A stretch of DNA of 64,000 nucleotides, taken from the NCBI RefSeq assembly GCF_040545475.1, contig NZ_JBEPMA010000001.1:268815-332814 (forward strand), in the 5' to 3' direction. Under the pieces are notes generated by a model. The model was not told where the DNA came from. It searched no databases and saw nothing but the letters and a program-made list of their open reading frames with translations. The translations under genes and the position numbers were made by a program. The stretch is from Peptoniphilus_A olsenii. GTDB taxonomy: Bacteria > Bacillota > Clostridia > Tissierellales > Peptoniphilaceae. Positions 26,136-35,794 of the stretch are shown here, one piece after another; within the stretch, counting starts at the first letter, position 1, and every line of letters begins with the position of its first letter.

Positions 26136-26480
26136 CTATCTAAGTCTCACTATCATGTAGCCACGTGGTATTTTGTATTGAGATGCAACACCTATTGTCT
26201 TTACAACCTCAGGTGTACCTTCCCAAATTTTATGACCGCCTTTAATTGCATCATAAAGACTTATTTTAGTTACTGCTCCCCACTCCTCTTTAGCAATGGG
26301 AAATTCAATATCCAAAATATTTTGCACCTGCCCGTTGCTCGGCTCAGTAAAATTTACAAGCACCCTTTTATAACTGCCTGCTTTTAATTCCTCCGTGTTT
26401 TCTAAAGCACAATAAACTTTTCTGTTTATCAAACTTTCTTTTAATATACGGTTTTTTTCGTATACTTGCATATTATTCAA
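26136..26480 (-). CDS. Phage tail-associated protein of unknown function
   Basis: 114 residues, beta-rich, with AGSYKRVLVNF near residue 35 and an IWEGTPEV segment. No domain recognised with certainty. It overlaps the baseplate J gene by eight bases and precedes the DUF2313 gene, so it is likely a baseplate or fibre accessory. Confidence 0.55.
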   Translation of the reverse strand: MNNMQVYEKNRILKESLINRKVYCALENTEELKAGSYKRVLVNFTEPSNGQVQNILDIEFPIAKEEWGAVTKISLYDAIKGGHKIWEGTPEVVKTIGVASQYKIPRGYMIVRLR

Positions 26481-27531
26481 TAATATTCACCTCCACAATT
26501 TCTAATTCGGGTACTTCTGTTTCAGCCATCTTCACATTTTTCATTGTTTTATTTAACTTTAAATCGCTATAATCTGCCACTCCATTAACTTTTAAAATCT
26601 CAGCACCAATTTTAGCATATGACACAAAGTTTTGTTTAAAAGATATATCATATAGATATTGCCCTATACGTTTTTTTATATCTGCTTTTACATCAATTAA
26701 ATTAGCGTTTTGCGTCAATCTTACATCAACATCAACACTTATCTTTTTAGTAGTCGCACTCTCGACAGTTAAACTCTCATAACGGATTGGTGCCTCTTTT
26801 AAAATATGATTTTTAACTTTGTCAAGTAAATCTTTGCCAACCGCTTTACGATTTAAGCCGATTACTACCACTTTAACAGTTCCACCGCCTGCCCAAGTCC
26901 TAAACACTTTAGCATTCCAAATTCCGTCAACCTCTGTTGCCCACAATTTATAATGAGCAGGATTACCTGCCTTTGGTGGATTGAGTAACTTTTCGTAATA
27001 TCTTTCCCTTAAATCGTCATCTGATTCTTCGTCATAACCATTTATAATTTCTTGCTCATTGCTTATGTCGCTGATACCTTGTATATAAGGTTTTGCCTTG
27101 TCTATCGCCCTTGGTAATACATTAGCATCACCACCAAAATCTTTTGATGTAACTTTTACTTTAATATTTCCACTTTCAGGTATCTCATAATCTTTACTTA
27201 TAGTAAATTCAACATCACCTGCATAAAAAATTGTATCACGAGGTATTAAAGTTTTTGGTACTCCAGTTACAGTTATATATCCACTTGACTGTGTAGCTTG
27301 TTTACGCATAAGTCCTGCTATTTGTAAGACCCTAGTCTCTAACTCCTCATCTTCCAAATTGTCGACATTAAATTTTTTAAATAACTCTAGTATTACCCTT
27401 TGTCCTTCCTCAAAAATTATAGCAGTTGCCGACAAAATATCATAACTAAAGCTATTAGGTGACTTATCCTCGGTATTGCTCAAATTGTTAAGCATTACCT
27501 TTAAAAATTCCTCTTGCGTTCTTTCTTTCAT
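26473..27531 (-). CDS. Baseplate J-like protein (XkdT)
   Basis: 352 residues of the baseplate J/gp47 family: the N-terminal GQRVILELFKKFN helix, a central SDDDLRERYYEKLLNPPKAGNPAHYKLWA signature (in two pieces around residues 170-200), and GIWNAKV. Builds the baseplate wedge of contractile tails. Confidence 0.88.
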   Translation of the reverse strand: MKERTQEEFLKVMLNNLSNTEDKSPNSFSYDILSATAIIFEEGQRVILELFKKFNVDNLEDEELETRVLQIAGLMRKQATQSSGYITVTGVPKTLIPRDTIFYAGDVEFTISKDYEIPESGNIKVKVTSKDFGGDANVLPRAIDKAKPYIQGISDISNEQEIINGYDEESDDDLRERYYEKLLNPPKAGNPAHYKLWATEVDGIWNAKVFRTWAGGGTVKVVVIGLNRKAVGKDLLDKVKNHILKEAPIRYESLTVESATTKKISVDVDVRLTQNANLIDVKADIKKRIGQYLYDISFKQNFVSYAKIGAEILKVNGVADYSDLKLNKTMKNVKMAETEVPELEIVEVNIIE

Positions 27532-27535
27532 TTCG

Positions 27536-27979
27536 TCACCCCCTCACAATTAAGTTATCGACAATCATTTGTCCATATATCGTGATAGCTTTAAAGCTAA
27601 TGTACAAAATACCCTCGTCAAAATTTACTTTAAATTCCTCAAGCCTTATGATATAGTCCTCTAAGGCTCTCTCTATTGCCTCTTTACAATATCTTTCAGC
27701 CTCTGAGTTTACATAACCTTGTGTATAAGCTTGACCTATCAATGTCTCTAACTCGTGCCCATACGACCACGGAAATACAACCCATCTATACCTTTCTGAC
27801 ATAAAAAGTTTCCAAATTTTTATTTTTAAAGCATCATTTTTATAAACCTTATACATTTTGCCGTCTTTATATTTAAAGTTAGCCGTATCCATGTCATAAG
27901 CATACTCACAAGCAAGAGGCGGTTCTTTTAAGTTTTCCCCCACCAAGTGAGGGTCAATAAAAGGATAAAAATCTGCCAT
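27536..27979 (-). CDS. Baseplate protein XkdS-like (DUF2634)
   Basis: 147 residues with YRWVVFPWSYGHELETLIG in the middle, the hallmark of DUF2634. Corresponds to XkdS, a gp25-like baseplate component, between XkdR and XkdT homologues. Confidence 0.85.
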   Translation of the reverse strand: MADFYPFIDPHLVGENLKEPPLACEYAYDMDTANFKYKDGKMYKVYKNDALKIKIWKLFMSERYRWVVFPWSYGHELETLIGQAYTQGYVNSEAERYCKEAIERALEDYIIRLEEFKVNFDEGILYISFKAITIYGQMIVDNLIVRG

Positions 27980-27980
27980 A

Positions 27981-28361
27981 TTACCACCTCGCTATCTTAA
28001 AAATCACATATATAGTCTGTTTATCTTTAGATTGCAAACAAGCGACCAAATCACCTGCTTTTAACTCATCTTTAAAAATAATTTTTGCCTTTGGATATCC
28101 ACCTGCTATATGACTATCGCCCTTACTATCTGCACCAATAAAAGGTGCACTCGGTATCTCTATCTCTCTTTCGTGACCCTTTACCCAGTACTCATCAAGT
28201 TTGATATTCTTTTTCTTATAATTAATATCACGGACTTTAATTTCCAGATCGGGCAGTGGACTTATAACCTCGCCCGTCTCGCAATATGGGAGCGACTCAA
28301 ACTCGGGCGATGGGTCAAACAAATCAACTATCTCTTGTGCTCCATTATTTTTTTGTTGCAA
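27981..28361 (-). CDS. Baseplate protein XkdR-like (DUF2577)
   Basis: 126 residues. Contains IKVRDINYKKKNIKLDEY and a C-terminal LKAGDLVACLQSKDKQTIYV, typical of DUF2577. Small beta-barrel thought to sit near the tail spike. Confidence 0.82.
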   Translation of the reverse strand: MQQKNNGAQEIVDLFDPSPEFESLPYCETGEVISPLPDLEIKVRDINYKKKNIKLDEYWVKGHEREIEIPSAPFIGADSKGDSHIAGGYPKAKIIFKDELKAGDLVACLQSKDKQTIYVIFKIARW

Positions 28362-28365
28362 TTAA

Positions 28366-29748
28366 TCACCCCACATATCTATAAGCCTTTTTAAAAGACC
28401 TGCCACTTTGGTTTGATATAGCCACTCCACTATATCCCATTATCCTTTTACTAACACCGCCCGACTCGATTATCCTTGTAGCATCATATTGCATAGCCAA
28501 ATGTCCTTGTTGCCACAATACATCACCAGGTCTCCTATCCTTAAAAGGTATCTCTACAAAACCATGTGCCTTTGGATTACTACGCATTGAGTGACTTGTT
28601 ATCCTGCCACGTGTGTTTGCACCTGCTTGTTTATACGCCCAAGTAACAAACCCCGAGCAGTCAATACCAGTTTTTGGATTGACACCGCCCCATTTATATC
28701 TAGCACCTTTAGCAGTCTCACCTATTTGTAGTACCTTTGTTGCTAAACTGCCACCACTACTAGATATAGTGTTATCAACCGATACAGTGTCGCTTGATTG
28801 CTCCTCTTGCACTGATGTATCAATATCCTCCATCATATTTTCAAACGCCAGCTCTAAGTCCACAACATGATAGTTGTTAGCAAATGTATGTTTATCACTT
28901 ACTATATAAAACTTACCATTTAAGCCAGTAAAAGGCTCTTTTATTGTCACGGCATTACCCGTGATTAAATCAAAATCACCTTTACAACGCACGCTCGCAG
29001 TCCTATCAATATCTTTAAGCATACCCTTTGCTCTTGCTTGTGCGTCCTCGTCTTTTTCTTGACGATAAATTTCGATAATCCCGACTATCGTGTCATTTGT
29101 TACCTCGCCAATTTCTTTTCCGTCTGTGTCAAACATTTTTACTTTGCTCACTACATTTTCAGCATTTTCCCCATAATTTGCATTGTATAAATTGCTTTTA
29201 CCATCAAGCACATATTTAGCAACAATTTTACCTTGCTCCACAATATCCACTTGACCGTCACGCATGCGTATCATATAAGGCTTACCAGTCTTTTCATTTT
29301 CAATTTTATATGCAGTAAAAACAATATTATATATAGTTTCAATATCAAATTTTCTGTCAATCGGACTGCCACTTTCGGCATTTCCGACGCTTAAACCAAT
29401 ACTGCCTAATGCCTCTTGTGCAATAGCCTGTGGTGTTTTTTGCTCAAAATTAAAAGTACCTTTACTTTTGTTAGCAAGTATCAATTTATCCAAACAAGTA
29501 ATACGCATAAAGTTACTATCTATCGATTTATCACGCCCAAAAACTAGACCATCAAAAATTGTAGTACCGTCATCATTTATAACTTGTACACTCGAGCCAG
29601 TCGGTATACTTATTTTTGGTAAATTTTTATCAGTACCACTGACAACAACGCCAAAGTCCAGTTGTCTAGCCGCTTGACCTTTATCGCCACTCCAACTTAT
29701 AGAGTCATAAAACTTTGAGATATCTAAACCATTTGCAATTAATTTCAC
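28366..29748 (-). CDS. Tail hub protein XkdQ-like fused to NlpC/P60 peptidase
   Basis: 460 residues. The first 310 or so match the XkdQ/gpD hub (SWSGDKGQAARQLDF, DRTASVRCKGDFDLITG). A Ser/Asp-rich linker follows, then an NlpC/P60 domain with Cys364 (GIDCSGFVTWAYKQAG) and His416 (QQGHLAMQYD). The peptidase probably opens the cell wall during DNA injection. Distinct from the endolysin at 22496. Confidence 0.88.
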   Translation of the reverse strand: MKLIANGLDISKFYDSISWSGDKGQAARQLDFGVVVSGTDKNLPKISIPTGSSVQVINDDGTTIFDGLVFGRDKSIDSNFMRITCLDKLILANKSKGTFNFEQKTPQAIAQEALGSIGLSVGNAESGSPIDRKFDIETIYNIVFTAYKIENEKTGKPYMIRMRDGQVDIVEQGKIVAKYVLDGKSNLYNANYGENAENVVSKVKMFDTDGKEIGEVTNDTIVGIIEIYRQEKDEDAQARAKGMLKDIDRTASVRCKGDFDLITGNAVTIKEPFTGLNGKFYIVSDKHTFANNYHVVDLELAFENMMEDIDTSVQEEQSSDTVSVDNTISSSGGSLATKVLQIGETAKGARYKWGGVNPKTGIDCSGFVTWAYKQAGANTRGRITSHSMRSNPKAHGFVEIPFKDRRPGDVLWQQGHLAMQYDATRIIESGGVSKRIMGYSGVAISNQSGRSFKKAYRYVG

Positions 29749-30365
29749 AATTTGATGACACCCCCTCCTTTTAGTTTTTTATAACCACTTTGTTTTAGCA
29801 GTTGACGACCATTTTTGCCATTGCCAGTTATCCTTTTACCAATAGTCCATATCGTGTCGTATTTACCAATAGTCAAAAGTGGCAAAGCCAAAGCCGAGTT
29901 TGTAGCATATTTTTTTATATCCTCAGCCTTTATGTTGCCGTTTATCACAGGGGGTTCAGTTTTAGTTGCGTTAACTCTCACATATTCTGACATTGACAAA
30001 CTGTAGTATACATCTCCAGTCCCATCTTGCTCTCCAGTCGAGTAATTGTCGATTAATACCTCAAAATTATGTGGTGTTTCGGTGATTATGAGCCTTATAG
30101 GCTCGTCACTATTTGCCCACGCTCTGATTTTGTCATCATAATAAAAAGGGTCAAGCTTGACATCGCTCGATTCCAAAAAATCGTATTTTTTTGACGGAAA
30201 AAAACTGTCAATTGTAACAGTCCTAAGTCCTTTTTTGCCTTTTAAATTTATGCTCCCGACCTCGTTTAATAGCTCTGTACTATTGTTTTGAGGCTCTTCT
30301 ACTTGATAAAAGGGGGTTATAGGGAGTCTTATTCGCTCCCCCTCATGCGTTAGCCAAATTTCCAT
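29745..30365 (-). CDS. Tail protein XkdP-like
   Basis: 206 residues. N-terminal EIWLTHEGERIRLPITP, central TVTIDSFFPSKKYDF and SYSLSMSEY-type segment, and a C-terminal LysM-like piece (TIWTIGKRITGNG). PBSX XkdP equivalent, linking tape measure and hub. ATG 30365 overlaps the tape-measure stop (TGATG) behind GGGGGT. Confidence 0.8.
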   Translation of the reverse strand: MEIWLTHEGERIRLPITPFYQVEEPQNNSTELLNEVGSINLKGKKGLRTVTIDSFFPSKKYDFLESSDVKLDPFYYDDKIRAWANSDEPIRLIITETPHNFEVLIDNYSTGEQDGTGDVYYSLSMSEYVRVNATKTEPPVINGNIKAEDIKKYATNSALALPLLTIGKYDTIWTIGKRITGNGKNGRQLLKQSGYKKLKGGGVIKL

Positions 30366-32467
30366 CAAGCGTTACCCCCTATTCTGTTCAATTTTGCAAT
30401 TTTTAACTCGTTAGCTAAACTGTTCATAATCTTATCGATATCGGCTTTCTTTCGCACGATTATTTGGTCAGCAAGCTTTGGTATCGTGATTGTAACATTG
30501 CTACTATTGTCAGTTTTGCCCATTTTATAAGCCTCTTTAACCGACTTGTCGTGTGGCAAAACTCTACTGCCACGTGGCAAGTCTACAATCTCTCCGCCAC
30601 GCTCGTGTATCTGTACAATACCACCTTTCCAAAAATCAGTACCCTGGGCAAGTTGTGGTATTAAAGGTATCTTAATACCTTTACCGCCAATACCCGGTAC
30701 CCACTCGGGTATTTGTATTTTATTAAGACCCGATATACCTTTGTTAATAAAGCTAATAACTCCATTCATCAAACTTTTTGCGACATTCGGAATAATACCA
30801 AGTATAGATTTAAACACATTTACAAATCCTTTTAAAGCCTTACGCCAGTTGCCAGTAAAAACACCTGCAAAAAACTCGATTATACCATCAAGCGCACCAA
30901 TCAAGCCTTTTATTACCGCTTTAATTACGCCAACAACTACCTCAGTAATAGGACTAAGTGCCGACCAAACATTTACCCAAACACCTTTAAACTCTACTAT
31001 CATCTGACCCAATTCCTTTAAAACTGCTCCGCCGATAATTTTTATATTTTTAAAGATATTGGATATAGTTTTACCTATACCTGGAAATATTTGCTCAGCC
31101 TTATCTCTTATTTTATCCCAATTTTTAATCAGCAGTACCGCTACCGCAATAATTGCCATAAGCACGCCAATCGCAATAAACCCAGGTCCTTTTATAAATT
31201 TAAGCATACCTCCTACTTTTCCAACCGCGTCTGATAAATCAAATAATTTAAAATTTAACTTACCACCAAGCATTATTAGGTTACCAAAAACAACTAAAAT
31301 TGGTCCGACTGATGCAATTATACCTGCCCATTTTACAATGTTTTGTTTTTGCTCATCTGATAGTCCACCAAACCAGTCTGTTAGCCTTTGTATTTTGTCA
31401 ATAACATTATCTAATATTGGTGCCCAAATATCTGATGTTGCCTCAAATAAATCATATCCGACTAGTTTTGCATTGTTTATCAACTGTTGTAGTTTGTCGA
31501 TTGGGTCTAATGCCTCTTCAAAAGTTTTTCCCACTGCACCGCTTGCGAGTTTAGATGCATCTGCAAAATCCTCAAAGTTTAATGCACCTCGCTCAATTGC
31601 ATCAAGCATAAAAGTTGCACCTTTTGTACCAAAATACTTGCTCGCCAAACTTAACTTATCCGCATCACTTGTCGCACTATTTAACTCTTTTTGTAAATCA
31701 GTTAGTCCTTTACTCAAGTCTTTACCATCTTTTGCAAATGTCACTTGTGCTTTAGACATATAAGACATAGCCTTTGACGAGTCAATACCCGACTGTTCAA
31801 AATTACCAAGTAGAGCCGTTGCTTGCTCAAATTCCAGTCCTAGCGATTTAATTTGAGGAGCACCTCTTGTCACTATATCAAATAGCTTATCAGTGCCTTG
31901 TCCAGTATCTTGTGCAGTTTTTGTCACCGCATCTAAAACTTGTGTCAACTTATCTCCCTCAAGTCCATACGCCGACATTGCCTGTTTAGCTTGTATACTA
32001 GCTTGTGACACGTCTTGACCGTTTATATCTGCAAATTTAATCATATATTCTGACGCATCTTCGAGCTCTTTTCCCGTGAGTCCAAATTGGGTGTTGACCT
32101 CGCCAATTGCATCACCGACTTTTTGCATGTCAACTGGTACATTTTTACTTACTTTTTTAAAGCTATCCTCAAAGCCTTTCATGGCATCGCCAGTCGCACC
32201 AGTTTTTGTCACAATTGTGTCCAGTGCATCATCCACATCATGCCAAGCTTTAGTACTTAAAGCACCGATAGCCAGTATTGGGGCGGTGACATTTTTTGTT
32301 AGCACCTCACCCAATCCTTTTATGTTTTTACCAGTATGCCACAAACTTTGACCCACTCTTTTATAGTGTTCTTTAAAACCTGAGAGGTGTTTGTCCACCG
32401 TTTTTAAAGGCTCAGAAAACTTGTCCACAAGCCTTAAAGTCGCATCATAGATTTTACTTTTTGCCAT
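30365..32467 (-). CDS. Tail tape measure protein
   Basis: 700 residues. The N-terminal third has a TP901-type tape-measure core (NGQDVSQASIQAKQAMSAYG, APQIKSLGLEFEQATALL, then GIDSSKAMSYMSK). Hydrophobic segments near 385-440 may span the membrane during injection. Length implies a tail of roughly 100 nm. Follows the frameshifted chaperone gene, overlapping its -1 frame end. Confidence 0.9.
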   Translation of the reverse strand: MAKSKIYDATLRLVDKFSEPLKTVDKHLSGFKEHYKRVGQSLWHTGKNIKGLGEVLTKNVTAPILAIGALSTKAWHDVDDALDTIVTKTGATGDAMKGFEDSFKKVSKNVPVDMQKVGDAIGEVNTQFGLTGKELEDASEYMIKFADINGQDVSQASIQAKQAMSAYGLEGDKLTQVLDAVTKTAQDTGQGTDKLFDIVTRGAPQIKSLGLEFEQATALLGNFEQSGIDSSKAMSYMSKAQVTFAKDGKDLSKGLTDLQKELNSATSDADKLSLASKYFGTKGATFMLDAIERGALNFEDFADASKLASGAVGKTFEEALDPIDKLQQLINNAKLVGYDLFEATSDIWAPILDNVIDKIQRLTDWFGGLSDEQKQNIVKWAGIIASVGPILVVFGNLIMLGGKLNFKLFDLSDAVGKVGGMLKFIKGPGFIAIGVLMAIIAVAVLLIKNWDKIRDKAEQIFPGIGKTISNIFKNIKIIGGAVLKELGQMIVEFKGVWVNVWSALSPITEVVVGVIKAVIKGLIGALDGIIEFFAGVFTGNWRKALKGFVNVFKSILGIIPNVAKSLMNGVISFINKGISGLNKIQIPEWVPGIGGKGIKIPLIPQLAQGTDFWKGGIVQIHERGGEIVDLPRGSRVLPHDKSVKEAYKMGKTDNSSNVTITIPKLADQIIVRKKADIDKIMNSLANELKIAKLNRIGGNA

Positions 32468-33040
32468 ACTGAGCCTCCATTTCCTTTATTTCTTCCTCTA
32501 TATCTTCGATTTCCCTTAAAAAAAACGCTCTAGTGATTTTTTTCTCACCATACTGCATTTTTAGGTATTTATAAGGACTCCAACCCTTTTTACGATATAG
32601 CCAATAAGCCGTCTGTACATCAGGATTGGAGTCTATTAGTTTTTTATCTCACTAACCTCATCTTCATACCCCGATAAATTTTCAATTGCTCCCGATAAAA
32701 TATCCATTTCCCCTGAAAGCATCAACTTTTCTACAAGTTCACTCGGCGTATTTGCTCTAAATTTAGCCATTAGGTCTTTATTTTTAAAGATTGTAGAGCA
32801 ACCCTCTACAATAGTCCTAAGTTGTGCATGATATTTTTCAATATTGACCTTATGAGCAGTTTTGCCCATTTTAATATCCATCATATCTTTTATGATTTCG
32901 CCCTCTTGCGCAGGTGTCAAAGCTTGTATGGGGAAAATAAATTCTTCCCCACCAAGTTTTTTAAGTCTGATTTTTACCTCGCCAGTCGGCAGTTCTAGTT
33001 TTCCCTCGTCAAATTGCATTAATTTTTGTAAAGTGTCCAT
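32454..33040 (-). CDS. Tail assembly chaperone, XkdN-XkdO type, -1 frameshift product
   Basis: Long form of the chaperone. The zero frame (stop at 32636) ends ..SEIKN. The slippery codons A-AAA-AAC lie at 32639-32645 directly before the stop, and the -1 frame continues for about 62 residues (DVQTAYWLYRKKGWSPYKYL, then an acidic helix), ending inside the tape-measure start. The domain pair, location and slippery site are those of gpG/gpGT systems, so programmed frameshifting is very likely. Confidence 0.85.
32636..33040 (-). CDS. Tail assembly chaperone, short zero-frame form (XkdN-like)
   Basis: 134 residues: MDTLQKLMQFDEGKLELP start, then EEFIFPIQALTPAQEGEI, the XkdN pattern. Made when the ribosome does not slip at 32639-32645. 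Binds the tape measure during tail assembly together with the long form. Confidence 0.85.
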   Translation of the reverse strand: MDTLQKLMQFDEGKLELPTGEVKIRLKKLGGEEFIFPIQALTPAQEGEIIKDMMDIKMGKTAHKVNIEKYHAQLRTIVEGCSTIFKNKDLMAKFRANTPSELVEKLMLSGEMDILSGAIENLSGYEDEVSEIKN

Positions 33041-33050
33041 ATTTCCTCCA

Positions 33051-33485
33051 TTATTCTTCGATTAAATCATATAACTCATAGTGTCTAAAGTTAAAAGGTA
33101 AGCTTTCTTCCGTGTCTTTTGCATGCTCAAAATCAAAAAGTGTAAGTTCCGTAAAAGTTACATTTTTGATTATAATACGCTCAGCACCAAGTGCTGTTGG
33201 GTCATCAAGTTTTCCCATTATTTTTACAACGGGTGTTCTCCCTGCCATCAATTTATCATGCATAAGTCTCAAACCCAAACTAGAGTACTTGCCTACAACT
33301 ACACTTCCAGTCCCCTCTAACTCTAAAAGTTTTTTACCTTTCCACAAGTCTCGAGGTCTCACAACATCAGCATAAGACATTGCGACTTTACACTCAAACT
33401 TTTTAAGTGTAGCTAAATATTCATCATCAATCCATACTTCCCCGTATGTTCCGTTGATTATCTGTTCGTCTAATATATCTTTCAC
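33051..33485 (-). CDS. Tail tube protein (XkdM-like)
   Basis: 144 residues. The opening NGTYGEVWIDDEYLATLKKFECKV (given here to residue 34 in part) and VVRPRDLWKGKK are typical of XkdM tubes. Forms the inner tube inside the contractile sheath. Follows the sheath gene. Confidence 0.85.
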   Translation of the reverse strand: MKDILDEQIINGTYGEVWIDDEYLATLKKFECKVAMSYADVVRPRDLWKGKKLLELEGTGSVVVGKYSSLGLRLMHDKLMAGRTPVVKIMGKLDDPTALGAERIIIKNVTFTELTLFDFEHAKDTEESLPFNFRHYELYDLIEE

Positions 33486-33497
33486 AAAATCACCTCT

Positions 33498-34607
33498 TTA
33501 AATAACAACCGCAACTTCGATTTCTTCGATGGCGTCAAGTATTTTGCAATATGCTTTAATAAATACTTTGTCTTTAGTGTCAGCCTCTCTAATTTCCTTA
33601 GGTTCCATTTCGTCAACTGTTCTACCGTCAATCGTTTTGTAACCCATTGAACGCAAGAATGCCTTTTGTGCCTCCATATCAATTTCTACATGTGATGAGC
33701 CTTTTGCGATAAGTCCATCTCTTTCAAGCACTTGCATATAACCTAGTATTGCACTCATCAGCAAACATTTATTGTCGTAAGAGTTAGCATACTTACCTAT
33801 ATAGCTATCTTGAGCCGCCCACTGTATGTCATCAGCCATTGCATCCATGATATCGACTATTTTTATTTTTCTAAACGACTCGCCCTTTATCTGACTTGTA
33901 GTCGTCAAGGAGTTGACACCTCTTGCAACCTTGATTTTCTCCCCGTCATTTAGTAGTACAAGCTCACCTTGACCGATTTTGTCTGATAACTCCTCGTTTG
34001 TATAGTGTGTACAAGCAGTTAGCTCTGGTAGCGGTGCAAATGTACAAGCAATTTGCATTGGTGTCCCTGCTATAAGACCTGCAATTCTTGCCGTATACTC
34101 GCTTGTTTTGTATTCTTTTTCTATCGTCGTCACGCTCGGCATTGTAAAGTTGATGATTTTTTCGCTATCACCTTTAATATTTGCCGATACAAACTTACAA
34201 CGCTTGTCTTTGTTGTCGTTAAGTGTTTTAACCCAAGTCGCTATTTTCCCGCTATCGACCTCATCAGCAAATGGCACTGCCAAATAGTCCCATCTCAAAG
34301 TCTCAAGCTTTTTAAAAGCCTCTGTAGTCACATCAAATTTTGGTTTTGTCGCAGTTTCCGACTGCTCTACAACTAAAATAATCTTTCTCGGTGTTTGTAC
34401 ATATCCAATCATTGCAAGTTCAATCTGTTCTCTATTTTTTTCCGATAACCCCTCGGGTATATCTGATAATGTGTAGATATTGTAAGTTCCATTTAATTTA
34501 GTATCTTGCAACACTAAAGCTACAATACCTCTTTCACTTCTGCCAATTCTTGCAATACCTTGTTCTTCAAAACGTATATGCAAGTAAGGTAGTCCTTTTT
34601 TAGCCAA
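33498..34607 (-). CDS. Tail sheath protein (XkdK-like)
   Basis: 369 residues. N-terminal LPYLHIRFEEQGIARIGRSERGIVALVL pattern (residues 6-33), central VTTIEKEYKTSEYTARIAGLIAG and C-terminal YMQVLERDGLI. Defines the phage as a myovirus with contractile tail. TTG start at 34607 behind GGGGAG; no upstream ATG fits. Confidence 0.88.
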   Translation of the reverse strand: MAKKGLPYLHIRFEEQGIARIGRSERGIVALVLQDTKLNGTYNIYTLSDIPEGLSEKNREQIELAMIGYVQTPRKIILVVEQSETATKPKFDVTTEAFKKLETLRWDYLAVPFADEVDSGKIATWVKTLNDNKDKRCKFVSANIKGDSEKIINFTMPSVTTIEKEYKTSEYTARIAGLIAGTPMQIACTFAPLPELTACTHYTNEELSDKIGQGELVLLNDGEKIKVARGVNSLTTTSQIKGESFRKIKIVDIMDAMADDIQWAAQDSYIGKYANSYDNKCLLMSAILGYMQVLERDGLIAKGSSHVEIDMEAQKAFLRSMGYKTIDGRTVDEMEPKEIREADTKDKVFIKAYCKILDAIEEIEVAVVI

Positions 34608-35034
34608 TTAAATCTCCCCTTTCGTAATTAATAAATAATTTTTTCATCATTTCTCTGTTTACTTCATTTTTGATTTTGTTTACATAAAAACTAATTTGGA
34701 AACCGAAAAACAAAGAGTCATCTTTAATACTCCATGCGTTGTTTGTAATCAAAATTGACAAACCATCTATATCAATTTTGTAATTAAATATTTCCGATAA
34801 TTTGTCTCCGATTTCCGCAAGCTTTATTTTGTCGCCTTTTCTGTACTGCACTATCGCAGTGTAGGTTACATAATCATTACTGTTGCTGTATGACTCCCTT
34901 TCAAAGTTTTCCATATAAACAAAAAAATAAGATTTTTTTAAGTCGCTTGTTGCCTCACTATTCAAAACCTTATCCTCAAAATTTTCATGTATTTTTTTTA
35001 CTATCGATTTTCTTACATCTTTTGATTTAATCAT
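34600..35034 (-). CDS. Tail completion protein (DUF6838-like)
   Basis: 144 residues with SYFFVYMENFERESYSNSND and YRKGDKIKLAEIGDKLSEIF, the pattern of DUF6838/tail terminator proteins. ATG 35034 follows GGGGAA; it overlaps both neighbours. Position before the sheath gene supports a terminator role. Confidence 0.7.
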   Translation of the reverse strand: MIKSKDVRKSIVKKIHENFEDKVLNSEATSDLKKSYFFVYMENFERESYSNSNDYVTYTAIVQYRKGDKIKLAEIGDKLSEIFNYKIDIDGLSILITNNAWSIKDDSLFFGFQISFYVNKIKNEVNREMMKKLFINYERGDLIG

Positions 35035-35467
35035 CAAACAGTTCCCCTAATAAATCATCTATCATTTTTTCTTGTTCGTTTATGATATCCGACTCCATAG
35101 CCTTTAATTTCTTTTCAGCAAAAAATTTGCCCTCAACAAAATCTTTGCCCTTTGGATTTTCAACATCGCCACGTCTACCTACTCTGTGTCCTCTTTCCAT
35201 AAGGTGAAAATGGGGTCTTTTGTTGCGTATTCTTTTAACATAAACCCCGTATTCTTTGGTTGTTTTTTCAGCAATCCAACCTGTGCTCAACCTTTTGTTT
35301 CGAGGTTTTTTCCTGTTACTTACTGGCGTTACTGATTTTAGTTCTTTTTTGATTTTATTGCCAAGTTTGTCGTATCTCTCGATGATTTTTCCAGGTGCTT
35401 TTTTTTCGATAAGTTTTAACTTATCACTAAACTTATCCAAACTTTTTAAGTCAGTTAACTCTGCCAT
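35027..35467 (-). CDS. HK97 gp10-like minor structural protein
   Basis: 146 residues, strongly basic centre with KSVTPVSNRKKPRNKRLSTGW and KRPHFHLMERGHR, the gp10 family signature. Head-tail connection component. Confidence 0.8.
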   Translation of the reverse strand: MAELTDLKSLDKFSDKLKLIEKKAPGKIIERYDKLGNKIKKELKSVTPVSNRKKPRNKRLSTGWIAEKTTKEYGVYVKRIRNKRPHFHLMERGHRVGRRGDVENPKGKDFVEGKFFAEKKLKAMESDIINEQEKMIDDLLGELFDD

Positions 35468-35793
35468 AACACAACAACCTCCATGTATCGCCCTTGGGTT
35501 ACATAGTCCATGTATGCACCAATATAGATTATCTCAGCTTTGATGTCATTAAAAACTACATAGTCATTTACCTCAATATCTTTACGACTTCGCATTTTAA
35601 ACCTATAGGTCATTTCGTGTTCATCTTTTCTGTTTTTGATAAACTCTCTGCCAGTCTGTGGCAACAACTCTACCCAATCTACACAAATAAGTTTGGGCTT
35701 TTGTTCGTATTCGCCGACTTCGTTTACAACTTCTTCCAGTTCTTCTCTGTCATAAAAAAACACTTTTGTTTTATTTCTTCCTGCGTTGTACAT
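35455..35793 (-). CDS. Head closure protein
   Basis: 112 residues, small beta barrel pattern (YRFKMRSRKDIEVNDYVVF, then IIYIGAYMDY) as in SPP1 gp16/HK97-type head closure proteins. ATG 35793 follows GGTGA and lies one base past the stop of the connector gene. Confidence 0.7.
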   Translation of the reverse strand: MYNAGRNKTKVFFYDREELEEVVNEVGEYEQKPKLICVDWVELLPQTGREFIKNRKDEHEMTYRFKMRSRKDIEVNDYVVFNDIKAEIIYIGAYMDYVTQGRYMEVVVLWQS

Positions 35794-35794
35794 G

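Noticed and set aside
30546..31763. Plus-strand frames of 150-230 codons opposite the tape measure gene
   Set aside because: Ser/Pro/Ile-rich mirror translations of a coding strand, without ribosome sites or domains.
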